DNA from: JAFDZV01 sp035549015
GTDB taxonomy: Bacteria; Bacteroidota; Ignavibacteria; OLB7
DNA: 64,000 nucleotides
Direction of reading: 5' to 3'
Assembly (NCBI GenBank): GCA_035549015.1
Contig: DASZRW010000070.1
Coordinates: forward strand, 62,001 to 126,000
Both the position numbers and the translations under genes were made by a program. A model generated the notes under the pieces. The model searched no databases and had not been told where the DNA came from. It saw nothing but the letters and a program-made list of their open reading frames with translations. Positions 8,635 through 16,244 of this stretch are shown piece by piece (position 1 is the first letter of the stretch; every line of letters starts with the position of its first letter).

Positions 8635-9471
8635 CTATGGGATCGACCGGAGGCGGTTGAATACGGTGAAGAACTCCCGTGCGGGCCGAACGTCGTGAAC
8701 CCGCACGATCGATGCGCCGTTCGCCGCGGCAACCGCATGAGCGGCGAGCGTTCCGTACAGCCGTTCCTCCGGAGGGAGACCTCCCAGCGCACGCCCGATG
8801 AAGCTCTTTCGCGACGCTCCCACAAGCAGCGGCACACCGAGATCCAGGAAGCGCGCATGCTCGCGCAGCAGTTGCTCGCTCTGGGCGGCCGCCTTGGCGA
8901 ATCCGATTCCGACATCGGCTACAACGGACTGCACGCCGTACTCGCGGGCGCGCCGGATGCGATTCGCGAGGAATCGGAAGACCTCATCCACCACATTGTT
9001 GTAGTGAATGTCATCCAGATCGCGGGCGTCCAGCGGATCGTACCCATGCATCAGCACGTAGGTGGCGCCATGCTCCGCTGCAACGTCCATGATAACCGGA
9101 TCGAAGCGGCCTGCGCTCACATCGTTGATGATGCGGGCCCCCGCCGCCAGCGCCTCGCGGGCAACCGCCGCCTTCATCGTGTCGATCGAGATCGCGACAT
9201 CCGGCCGCGCGGCACTGATGCCGGCGATGACCGGGAGCACACGTGCCAGCTCCTCCCGGGCCGTGATCCGCTCCGCGCCGCTGCCGTAGTCCTTGCCGGC
9301 GGGACGCGTCGATTCACCGCCGACGTCGATGATATCCGCCCCCTCCTCGCAGAGCCGGAGGGCATGAGCGATGGCGAGATCGTGATCCAGATAACGCCCG
9401 CCGTCGGAGAAGCTGTCCGGCGTGACATTGACAATCCCCATGATGCGCGGGGTTGGACGGGGTTGAGGCAT
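8635..9471 (-). CDS. folP: Dihydropteroate synthase
   Basis: The 278-residue TIM-barrel enzyme joins p-aminobenzoate to hydroxymethyl-dihydropterin pyrophosphate in folate synthesis. Motifs run in order: IMGIVNVTPDSFSDGGRY (pterin loop 1), ADIIDVGGESTRPA (loop 2), ISIDTMKAAVA, IINDVSAG, VVADVGIGFAK, LLVGASRKSFIG and a final ASIVRVHDV. The start MPQPRPTPRIMG at 9471 is chosen; the open frame extends to 9618 but only adds unnatural sequence. The sulfonamide-binding loops look complete. The stop lies at 8635, 237 bases before the next gene. Confidence 0.95.
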   Translation of the reverse strand: MPQPRPTPRIMGIVNVTPDSFSDGGRYLDHDLAIAHALRLCEEGADIIDVGGESTRPAGKDYGSGAERITAREELARVLPVIAGISAARPDVAISIDTMKAAVAREALAAGARIINDVSAGRFDPVIMDVAAEHGATYVLMHGYDPLDARDLDDIHYNNVVDEVFRFLANRIRRAREYGVQSVVADVGIGFAKAAAQSEQLLREHARFLDLGVPLLVGASRKSFIGRALGGLPPEERLYGTLAAHAVAAANGASIVRVHDVRPAREFFTVFNRLRSIP

Positions 9472-9621
9472 GGAATGATCCGGAAGATGCTGTTGAGAGC
9501 GTCCAACGTGGGGCACGGCCCGGCGTGCAGCCAACGACGTGCAGCCGTGACCCCGGGTGCAGCCCATGGCGCGTCGTTGAAGTTGTTCGAGGGGGTCGCC
9601 GAGTGCCGTATGATGCAACCG

Positions 9622-10764
9622 CTACCGCGGGTCGCGGGAAGTTCGCGGCGTCGCCCGGCTGTTGAATCGAAGCTGCGCGGCCGGGAAGTAATACGCAAGA
9701 ATGCGCTGGGCGCTCCATCCGTGCCGGGCCAGTTCCCGGGCACCTTCCTGGCAGAGGCCGATGCGATGGCCGAATCCGCGGCCGGCAATCACGTACATCG
9801 TGCCGTGCCGTTCGATGCGTTCGAATGTATTGCTGAGAACATTGTTGAAGCCCGCCGCTCTGCCGAGAGCGATCCGGAGATCATCATCGACACACGGCGC
9901 TGCCGGTGCGGTGCGGAGGATGGCATCAACCTCGCGCGTGGCCTTGAACGTCCGTGTCCAGCGGTAGCGCGAACATCTTCTGCAGTAGGTGCAGGTCACA
10001 TTGCTGTAGCCGGGCTCGCTCCGATTCCAAATCTGCGCCGGCGTCAGCGTGGACCCGCCGCATGCAACCGAGTAGTAGCAGGGAAGGCCGCCTTCGGCGG
10101 TCAGTTCCAGGTGCGAGGCTCTGTCCACCGCTGCGTACACGCGCTCCCATCCCTCCTTCAGATTCACCAACTGGCAGTGCGTGTTGTCGCACATCTCGGC
10201 ATCGGGCAGATGCCGGGGGCGATGAAACCTCAGGTAGTTGCGCTGCACCACGGAGAGCGCCGTGAGGTATTCCATCGGGTCGCTCGGCATTGCCTCGGAC
10301 GTGAGCGTTGCAGCGAGATAATCCCGCTCCGCCATGTGACCGATCAACTTCAATCGTCCCCGCTCCGCAGTGATCGTGATCCGGCCGCGGATGGACTTCT
10401 CGCGACCGCCTCCCTCGATTCGTATGATCCGTGATGCCGCCGGGCGGGCCTCGCAGGCGGCGACGCGCCGGCCGTTCACCCTCAGGCCATCCGATGCTGC
10501 CGCGATCGTCAGTGAGTGCTCGCGAACATCCCTGCCGTTCACGAGCCAGGCGCACTCAGTGTTCAATCGAACCCTTGCCAGGGTGAACGAGGAGAACATC
10601 AGCACGGATACCGAGTCGCCGGAACCGGCGAGTGCATGCGCGCCGGCGGGAGGGGATGGGAGATGCTGCGGCGGGCGGAGCGGATCGCCGGGTGCTGCGC
10701 GCCACTGAAGCATCGCACTCAGCGCCATGGCATACAGCATCAGGCCGGCCGGCATTCGGATCAT
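9622..10764 (-). CDS. SpoIID/LytB-domain protein
   Basis: The 380-residue protein starts with a hydrophobic export-type segment (MIRMPAGLMLYAMALSAMLQ). Its C-terminal half carries SpoIID/LytB features: a Cys-containing CDNTHCQLVNLKEGWERVYAAV region, PCYYSVACGGSTLTPAQIW, a CTYCRRC cluster, and a closing GFGHRIGLCQEGARELARHGWSAQRILAYYFP. In spore-formers SpoIID is a lytic transglycosylase acting on peptide-free glycan; homologues in non-spore-formers are less understood. Its ATG overlaps the TGA of the upstream penicillin-binding transpeptidase gene, so the two are translated together. That pairing suggests joint wall modification. Confidence 0.85.
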   Translation of the reverse strand: MIRMPAGLMLYAMALSAMLQWRAAPGDPLRPPQHLPSPPAGAHALAGSGDSVSVLMFSSFTLARVRLNTECAWLVNGRDVREHSLTIAAASDGLRVNGRRVAACEARPAASRIIRIEGGGREKSIRGRITITAERGRLKLIGHMAERDYLAATLTSEAMPSDPMEYLTALSVVQRNYLRFHRPRHLPDAEMCDNTHCQLVNLKEGWERVYAAVDRASHLELTAEGGLPCYYSVACGGSTLTPAQIWNRSEPGYSNVTCTYCRRCSRYRWTRTFKATREVDAILRTAPAAPCVDDDLRIALGRAAGFNNVLSNTFERIERHGTMYVIAGRGFGHRIGLCQEGARELARHGWSAQRILAYYFPAAQLRFNSRATPRTSRDPR

Positions 10765-11621
10765 AGAAGTTGCTCCAGCACCTTGCGCGCAATAGCGGCG
10801 GCCTCGACACCACGTGCATGCCGGTACATCACCACGATCGCATACCGAGGATGGTTGAACGGGGCGAATCCGATGAACCAGCCGACCGTCTGGTCCGCCT
10901 GTCCGGGGACCTCCGACGTTCCCGTCTTTCCGCCGAGCGTGTAGCGTGGTGACCACGCCGCCTTCGCGGTGCCGTTCAGCACGCATTCGCGCAGCCCGTC
11001 GTAGAGAGGCTTGTACGCCGCGCTGTACAGGTCGCCCCCACCCGGCGCCAGACGTCCCCGCGATGCGAGCGCGAGCGCCACGGTGACCATCTGCGCCGGC
11101 GAGACGGTGTATGCGGCGCCGAGAATGGACTCGTCGTCCAGCGCTTCCAGCGGAAGCGGATCGTCCGTCGGGGAGGGCGTCATGCCGATGGAGCGTGCCG
11201 CCTGCACGATCTCGCGCATCGGAACCATGTGGGCCACATGCCGGAAATAGAGATTGCAGGAGAGCGCAAGCGCCCGGCTGAAACCTATCGTTGCATGACC
11301 GCGGTGGTCCCAGCACCGTCGCACCGTTCCGGCAATCGTATCTTTGCCGACACATCTGTACGTGTACGATCGATCGAACCCGCCCGAGCGCAGTGCCGCA
11401 ACGGCAATCGCAAGCTTGAAGAGCGATCCCGGATGATAGCTCCGATCGTGCGCCTCGCCTGCATGTGCGCCTCCAAGTATCTTTCCGCTGTTGGCGTCCG
11501 CCACGAGCACAACCGCATCGTATCGCCCTTCGATGCCCCGGAGGTGAATCCTCTGGGCCGCGCAGCGCTGCGTTGCCGCGAGGAGAAGAAGGAGAGCGAT
11601 GTAGGCGCTTCGCTGGTTCAT
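10761..11621 (-). CDS. Small penicillin-binding transpeptidase
   Basis: The 286-residue exported protein has a signal peptide (residues 1-23, ending CAAQ). The three active-site motifs of the penicillin-binding fold are present: SxxK at Ser66-Lys69 (GSLFK), SxN at Ser121-Asn123 (LSCN) and KTG at Lys232-Gly234 (GGKTGTSE). It lacks the N-terminal dimerisation domain and glycosyltransferase of classical PBPs, so it is a stand-alone transpeptidase domain, similar in size to class D beta-lactamases. The KTGTSE context and pairing with SpoIID favour a wall transpeptidase over a beta-lactamase. The start at MNQRSAYIALLLLL (11621) gives the correct signal peptide. Confidence 0.85.
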   Translation of the reverse strand: MNQRSAYIALLLLLAATQRCAAQRIHLRGIEGRYDAVVLVADANSGKILGGAHAGEAHDRSYHPGSLFKLAIAVAALRSGGFDRSYTYRCVGKDTIAGTVRRCWDHRGHATIGFSRALALSCNLYFRHVAHMVPMREIVQAARSIGMTPSPTDDPLPLEALDDESILGAAYTVSPAQMVTVALALASRGRLAPGGGDLYSAAYKPLYDGLRECVLNGTAKAAWSPRYTLGGKTGTSEVPGQADQTVGWFIGFAPFNHPRYAIVVMYRHARGVEAAAIARKVLEQLL

Positions 11622-11706
11622 GATCGCGCAGTATATCATTCGTCGAAGAGATTGGAAAGGATCGGCAGGACCCTGCCGATCCCGAACACAAGCCTGGACA
11701 TTCATT

Positions 11707-13077
11707 ATGCCAACTCAACGCAGACCGGGTGGGGCCGGCCGTACCGGTCGTACCACCGCACGCGGAGATGCCGCATCGCACGGCACACGTACCGGCGGCT
11801 CCAGATCGGATGCACCGGGCGGGCGCGGTGTGCGCACCGGCCGTTCATCTGCAGAGGGTGCCAGCTCCGCCGGCCGCACGGGAACCCGCCGTGCCGAGGG
11901 AGCTGCCGGAGGCGCTGCGCGTCCGCAGGGCAGGCGTGCCGCGAGCGGCGGCCCGTCCGGCACAGGCACGCCCCGCAGCCGGGCAGGGAGCCCGGGATCC
12001 ACGGCGCGGAAGGTCTCCGGTGCTCGCCCCGCCGGCGCACGCAAGACTGCGTCGCGTTCGCGTGGTGAAGGAAGTGATCCAACCTCTCCAACGCCGCGCG
12101 GCGCTCGTACTCCGGGCACTCGTCCTGCCGGTGCTCGTACTTCAGGCGGCCGAACTCCGGGCGCTTCCGCTTCAGGCGGCCGCACTCCGGGCACCGGCAC
12201 TTCAGGCAGTCGCATACCTGGCACGCAGACATCAGGCGGTCGCGTGTCCGGTGGCCGTACCGCGGGCGGTGGCCGTTCCGGCGCCGGACATGCATCGTCG
12301 CGGTCCCGCGCCTCGTCGGCCGGAAGGAAGACGGCTCCAACGCCGGTCCGGGACTCATCGGGAGGCACGCGGCTGAACAAGGTGCTGGCCGACGCGGGCG
12401 TTGCCTCGCGCCGTGCGGCCGACGAACTGATCGCTGCCGGACGCGTGAAGGTGAACGGCATGGTGGTGACGGAACTGGGGCTGCGGGTGGACCCGCGCGA
12501 CAGGGTGATGCTGGACGGCCAACTGGTCGGCGATGCGGAACGCCTGGTCTACTACATCCTCAACAAGCCGAAGGATACGATTACCACCACCAGCGACGAG
12601 CGCGGCCGGCGCACCGTGCTCGATCTGGTTCACACGCACGAACGGATCTACCCGGTCGGGAGGCTGGACCGGAATACCACCGGCGTGCTGATTCTCACGA
12701 ACGATGGTGACCTGGCAAATCGTCTGATGCATCCCCGTTATGGTGTGCCGCGGCTCTATGAGGTGATGCTGGACAGGCCGCTGGATCTTCACCACGCCAA
12801 GGAGATCGTGCAGGGGGTGGTGCTGGAGGGAGGAGAGCAGACGCAGCCGTGCGAGCTGGACGTCGATGCCCGTGACCGTCACAGCCTGGCGATCCTGCTG
12901 CACGAGGGGAAGAACCGCGAGGTGCGGCGCATCTTCGAACACTTCGGTTACGAGGTGACGCGCCTGGACAGGAAGCAATATGCCGGCCTCACCGCACGCG
13001 GGCTTGCGCGTGGGGAATGGCGCCGGCTTGACCGTCGCGAGATATCCATGCTCCGGCGCATGGTGAACCTCGAGTAA
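11707..13077 (+). CDS. rluB: RluB/RsuA-family rRNA pseudouridine synthase with repetitive basic N-terminus
   Basis: The 456-residue protein has two parts. Residues 1-220 are low complexity, rich in Gly, Arg, Ser, Thr and Ala, with a decapeptide repeat at about 142-181. Residues 222 onward form the enzyme: an S4 RNA-binding domain (RLNKVLADAGVASRRAADEL), then the pseudouridine synthase domain with YILNKPKDTITTT and the catalytic Asp321 in PVGRLDRNTTGVLILTNDG. NREVRRIFEHFGYEVTRLDR closes the fold. RluB-type enzymes modify 23S rRNA in the large subunit. Basic disordered N-terminal extensions on this family are common in Bacteroidota and may help bind RNA. The flavoprotein gene begins 1 base after the stop. 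Confidence 0.9.
   Translation: MPTQRRPGGAGRTGRTTARGDAASHGTRTGGSRSDAPGGRGVRTGRSSAEGASSAGRTGTRRAEGAAGGAARPQGRRAASGGPSGTGTPRSRAGSPGSTARKVSGARPAGARKTASRSRGEGSDPTSPTPRGARTPGTRPAGARTSGGRTPGASASGGRTPGTGTSGSRIPGTQTSGGRVSGGRTAGGGRSGAGHASSRSRASSAGRKTAPTPVRDSSGGTRLNKVLADAGVASRRAADELIAAGRVKVNGMVVTELGLRVDPRDRVMLDGQLVGDAERLVYYILNKPKDTITTTSDERGRRTVLDLVHTHERIYPVGRLDRNTTGVLILTNDGDLANRLMHPRYGVPRLYEVMLDRPLDLHHAKEIVQGVVLEGGEQTQPCELDVDARDRHSLAILLHEGKNREVRRIFEHFGYEVTRLDRKQYAGLTARGLARGEWRRLDRREISMLRRMVNLE
12130..12249 (+). repeat. Four imperfect 30-bp tandem repeats inside rluB
   Basis: The encoded residues read GARTSGGRTP, GASASGGRTP, GTGTSGSRIP and GTQTSGGRVS, four decapeptides in register, so the DNA has a 30-bp period. 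A weaker copy (GARTPGTRPA) lies just before. This is a likely site of length change between strains by slippage or recombination. Confidence 0.8.
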
Positions 13078-13078
13078 C

Positions 13079-14356
13079 ATGATGCGCCACGTTGCAATTG
13101 TGGGAGGCGGCGCAGCAGGCATCTACGCCGCCCTGGGCGCCCGCGAGGCCGGCGCCTGCGCTACCATTCTGGAGCGGAACCGCCGGCTTGGGATCAAGAT
13201 CCTTATCTCCGGAGGAGGCAAGTGCAACATCACGCACGATGCCGAGCCGGGGGTACTGGAGCATGGCTTCGTTCTGCGCGAGGGGCGCTTCCTCCGCTAT
13301 GCGTTTCACGAGCTCCCGCCGTCGCGAGTGCTCCGGGAACTGCATGCCGAGGGGCTGCAGACGGTGACGAGGCCCAACGGCCGGGTGTTCCCGCTGAGCG
13401 GCCGTGCGGACGATGTCCTCTCCGCGTTCGAGCGAATGCTGGCGCAGGCCGGCGCCGAGGTCGAGACCGGGTTGCCGGTGCAGGAGATCGTTCTCCACGG
13501 CGACCGCGTGCGCGGCGTTCGTGTGAACGACGTCGTGCGGGAGTACGATGCCGTCGTGATCGCCACGGGAGGCATGTCGTATCGCAAGGTTGGCACCACC
13601 GGCGACGGCATTCGTTTTGCGGACGCGATGGGCCTCGCCGTTGTGCCGGTATCCGCCGCGCTTGCGCCGATCTACTTCCCTGCGCCGCCGCCGGCCGGGT
13701 GGCAGGGAGTTGCGCTACGTGATGTCGTGTTCTGGATCGAACGCTCCGACGGCACGCGCCCCCGCTTCGAGCGATCGTCCGCATATCCCAGCGAGTGGCG
13801 GGGCGATCTCCTGCTGACGCATCGCGGCGTGAGCGGCCCGGTAGCGCTGGAGGTAAGCCGTGCCGCTGCGGTGCTCGAGGATGGCCGGGAGAGCGTACAG
13901 CTTCTGGTTGATCTGATTCCGGACACAGGCGCGGAGGAGCTTCGGAAGGAGTGGGACGGCCGCATCGCCGCTTCGGGACGAAGCGAGGTGCAGACGTTCG
14001 TTGGGGAGTATGCGCCGAACGCGCTGGTGCCCTCGCTGCTGGAGTCGTGCGGCGTGCGGCCCGGCACGAAGATGACCACTGCGACGCGCGATGAGCGGGC
14101 CGCAGTGCTCGGCGTACTCAAGCGCTGGCGGGTTGGAACCGTTGGAGAGGTTCCGGTGGATCGCGGCGAGGTTACCGCCGGCGGCGTGGCGCTCGATGCG
14201 GTGAAGCCCACAACGATGGCCGCACGCGGGGTGCATGGACTGTACATTGCCGGCGAGGCACTGGATGTTGCGGGATGCGTGGGCGGATATAATCTGCAGG
14301 CAGCCTTCTCCACCGGATATGTCGCCGGCCGCAGTGCGGCGCTTGGGCAGGAATGA
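13079..14356 (+). CDS. HI0933-family (BaiN-like) flavoprotein
   Basis: The 425-residue protein is an FAD-dependent oxidoreductase of the HI0933 family. The FAD dinucleotide motif is at the N-terminus (VAIVGGGAAGIYAALGAREAG). The family signature GIKILISGGGKCNITH follows. A central ATGGMSYRKVGTTGDG and a C-terminal GLYIAGEALDVAGCVGGYNLQAAFSTGYVAG complete it. The substrate is unknown for most members; BaiN acts on bile acids in gut clostridia, but nothing suggests that role here. It starts 1 base after rluB and is surely cotranscribed with it. Two adjacent ATGs (13079, 13082) are possible starts. Confidence 0.9.
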   Translation: MMRHVAIVGGGAAGIYAALGAREAGACATILERNRRLGIKILISGGGKCNITHDAEPGVLEHGFVLREGRFLRYAFHELPPSRVLRELHAEGLQTVTRPNGRVFPLSGRADDVLSAFERMLAQAGAEVETGLPVQEIVLHGDRVRGVRVNDVVREYDAVVIATGGMSYRKVGTTGDGIRFADAMGLAVVPVSAALAPIYFPAPPPAGWQGVALRDVVFWIERSDGTRPRFERSSAYPSEWRGDLLLTHRGVSGPVALEVSRAAAVLEDGRESVQLLVDLIPDTGAEELRKEWDGRIAASGRSEVQTFVGEYAPNALVPSLLESCGVRPGTKMTTATRDERAAVLGVLKRWRVGTVGEVPVDRGEVTAGGVALDAVKPTTMAARGVHGLYIAGEALDVAGCVGGYNLQAAFSTGYVAGRSAALGQE

Positions 14357-14420
14357 TGTGCATGAACGCGTCACATCCGTGATGCAACTCCGGGCCGCTG
14401 CGGCTCGCAATGAATACCCG

Positions 14421-15224
14421 ATGACCCTTCACGATCTGTTCGAACTCGACATCGCGATCGAGCGCGACATCCGGTATCTGCCCGGTGAGAATCCGCGCCA
14501 CCTGCTGGACGTCTATGCTCCGCGTGATGCGGCCGGTCTCCCGGTGGTACTCTTCTTCTACGGAGGAGGCTGGCGGAGCGGCGACAAACGCCTCTTCGAG
14601 CATCTGGGCCGCGCGTTCGCGGCCCGCGGCATCATCGCCGTCACGGTCAACTATCGTCTGACGCCCGCGGTGCGAAGCCCGGCGCATGCGCAGGATTGTG
14701 CTGCGGCATTGCGATGGGCATACGACTCCATCGCGGGGTACGGAGGCAACCCGGAAGCGATCTTCCTGAGCGGGCATTCCGCGGGGGGGCATCTCGGTGC
14801 GCTGGTCACGATGGACGAACGATACCTTGCGGGCGCGGGGCTCGATCCCGAGGTTGTGCGCGGCTGCGTGATCATCAGCGGCGCAACCGATCTGCGGCTT
14901 CACAGCGAAACCACGGTGTACACAGCGAAGGAGTATATCGAGCAGGCCTTCGGATCCACACAGGAGGAGCTTGCCGCGGCGTCGCCGATCGCCTACGTTC
15001 GCAGCGGCCTGCCGCCGTTCCTCGTGATTGTTGCAGAGCTCGATCCTCCCGGCCTGCGCGAGCAGGGACGCCGTTTCGCCGACAGCCTTCGCGATGCCGG
15101 CAACGATGTTCGTTTCATGAGCGTGAAGGGACGTGATCACTTCTCCATCGTCCGGCGCTTCGGCCCTTCGGACGACGCTACATGCGGAGCGATGGTGGGC
15201 TTCATACGACACTACGCCCGGTAA
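14421..15224 (+). CDS. Alpha/beta-hydrolase, kynurenine-formamidase/esterase-like
   Basis: The protein of about 267 residues has an alpha/beta-hydrolase fold of the lipase/esterase class. The oxyanion region is VVLFFYGGGWRSGDK (normally HGGG, here YGGG). The nucleophile is Ser in GHSAGGH, the acid Asp in VAELDPPG, and the His in KGRDHFSI. YVRSGLPPF before the Asp is also typical. The substrate cannot be told from sequence. An alternative ATG at 14382 would add 13 residues; neither start has a clear ribosome site. It follows the flavoprotein gene closely and is probably in the same transcript. Confidence 0.8.
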   Translation: MTLHDLFELDIAIERDIRYLPGENPRHLLDVYAPRDAAGLPVVLFFYGGGWRSGDKRLFEHLGRAFAARGIIAVTVNYRLTPAVRSPAHAQDCAAALRWAYDSIAGYGGNPEAIFLSGHSAGGHLGALVTMDERYLAGAGLDPEVVRGCVIISGATDLRLHSETTVYTAKEYIEQAFGSTQEELAAASPIAYVRSGLPPFLVIVAELDPPGLREQGRRFADSLRDAGNDVRFMSVKGRDHFSIVRRFGPSDDATCGAMVGFIRHYAR

Positions 15225-15305
15225 TGGGCTGCCGTCCGTCGGTTGGGAGCCCATGCTGCCGACGGCGAGCCGCCACCGGGATATTCAACCTCAATCAGAA
15301 CGGCA

Positions 15306-15956
15306 ATGATGATGGCGCGCAACTCTTCAGGCATCCCTGCTCCTTCGGCGATCATGCTTTTCGCACTGCTGGCGCTTGCTGCATGCGGTGACAGAAAGGA
15401 ACCGGCGCCGGGCGATGGCGGGACACCCGCTGCTGGGACGCCGGCCGCAGCCCCGGCCTTCAAGCCTGTTCCGGCGCCTTCAGCCGGCGGGCAGACCGTT
15501 GCCCCGCCGCACACGGGGATCGACTCCACCGACGGCACGCTGACGGTTGTCGGCAGTGGTGTGGCGAAGGACACCTGGAGGTTCGCCGATGTCACGGCCT
15601 ACGTGGAGGAGCATGCGAACGCCGGCGAAACGCGTTCGGTGCTCACGCTGGAGGCGCACGACGGCGGCCGCAACGTGCACTTTCGTCTGCGGCTTGTTCG
15701 CGCCGGAGGCGCCGTCAATCCCGGCACGTATGCGATCGAAAGCAGCGGCGAATCGGGGGGGCGCAAGCTGGAAGCCCGGTGGGAACAGGGTGACAGGATG
15801 TTCAACTCCGCACTCCGCGGGCACGGCAGCGTACAGCTGAAGGAGATCGACAACGCTCACATCGATGGCTCGTTCAATGTCTCGCTCGGCTCGGTGGGTC
15901 CGGACTCCACGCTCCAGACTCTCACCGGCACGTTCAACGAGAAGCTTGTACACTGA
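15306..15956 (+). CDS. Hypothetical lipoprotein
   Basis: The 216-residue protein has a lipoprotein signal (IMLFALLALAAC) followed by a Pro/Ala/Gly-rich linker of about 50 residues and a C-terminal region that looks like a compact beta domain (TLTVVGSGVAKDTW, SVLTLEAHDGGRNVHFRLRL, HIDGSFNVSLGS, LTGTFNEKLVH). I do not recognise the domain. The first of three consecutive ATG codons (15306) was used. It is flanked by an esterase gene and, after a likely terminator, the OlsF-like acyltransferase. Confidence 0.65.
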   Translation: MMMARNSSGIPAPSAIMLFALLALAACGDRKEPAPGDGGTPAAGTPAAAPAFKPVPAPSAGGQTVAPPHTGIDSTDGTLTVVGSGVAKDTWRFADVTAYVEEHANAGETRSVLTLEAHDGGRNVHFRLRLVRAGGAVNPGTYAIESSGESGGRKLEARWEQGDRMFNSALRGHGSVQLKEIDNAHIDGSFNVSLGSVGPDSTLQTLTGTFNEKLVH

Positions 15957-16049
15957 CGGGTGAGCGCTGCCGTCGTGAACGGTGCTCTGCAAATGGCCCC
16001 CCCAATCCCGGCCCGGCTGCCGGAACAGCACGAACAGATTTTTCAGATG

Positions 16050-16093
16050 CGCCGGCGTGTGACCTCGATGTGTCGTGCGCCGGCGTTGTTTTG
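16050..16093 (+). terminator. Candidate terminator after the lipoprotein gene
   Basis: CGCCGGCG at 16050-16057 pairs with CGCCGGCG at 16078-16085 (the word is self-complementary) around a 20-base loop, then TTGTTTTG follows. The long loop and interrupted T-run make this moderate. Confidence 0.45.
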
Positions 16094-16244
16094 TGGAGGT
16101 AATGTGCTCTGCGATTCGTGTGATGTGCCATCCGGGACCTGATTATCGAATGGCTACGCGCAGATAACACTGCGGAAACGTGTGCTCGATAGGTTGCCGA
16201 GAGCGATGCAGGAACAGTAGTTCGTTCCACCAACTCTCCCAACC

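Noticed and set aside
8578..10434. A 618-codon plus-strand frame over folP and the SpoIID gene
   Set aside because: It is antisense to two recognisable genes, lacks any domain and is rich in His/Arg, as expected for reverse reading of GC-rich genes.
10761..11621. Class D beta-lactamase instead of a penicillin-binding protein
   Set aside because: The size is similar, but KTGTSE and coupling with SpoIID favour a wall transpeptidase. Sequence alone does not exclude lactamase activity.
11715..12461. Long minus-strand frame opposite the rluB tail
   Set aside because: It mirrors the Gly/Arg repeats as Pro/Arg and is explained by the repetitive, stop-poor composition.
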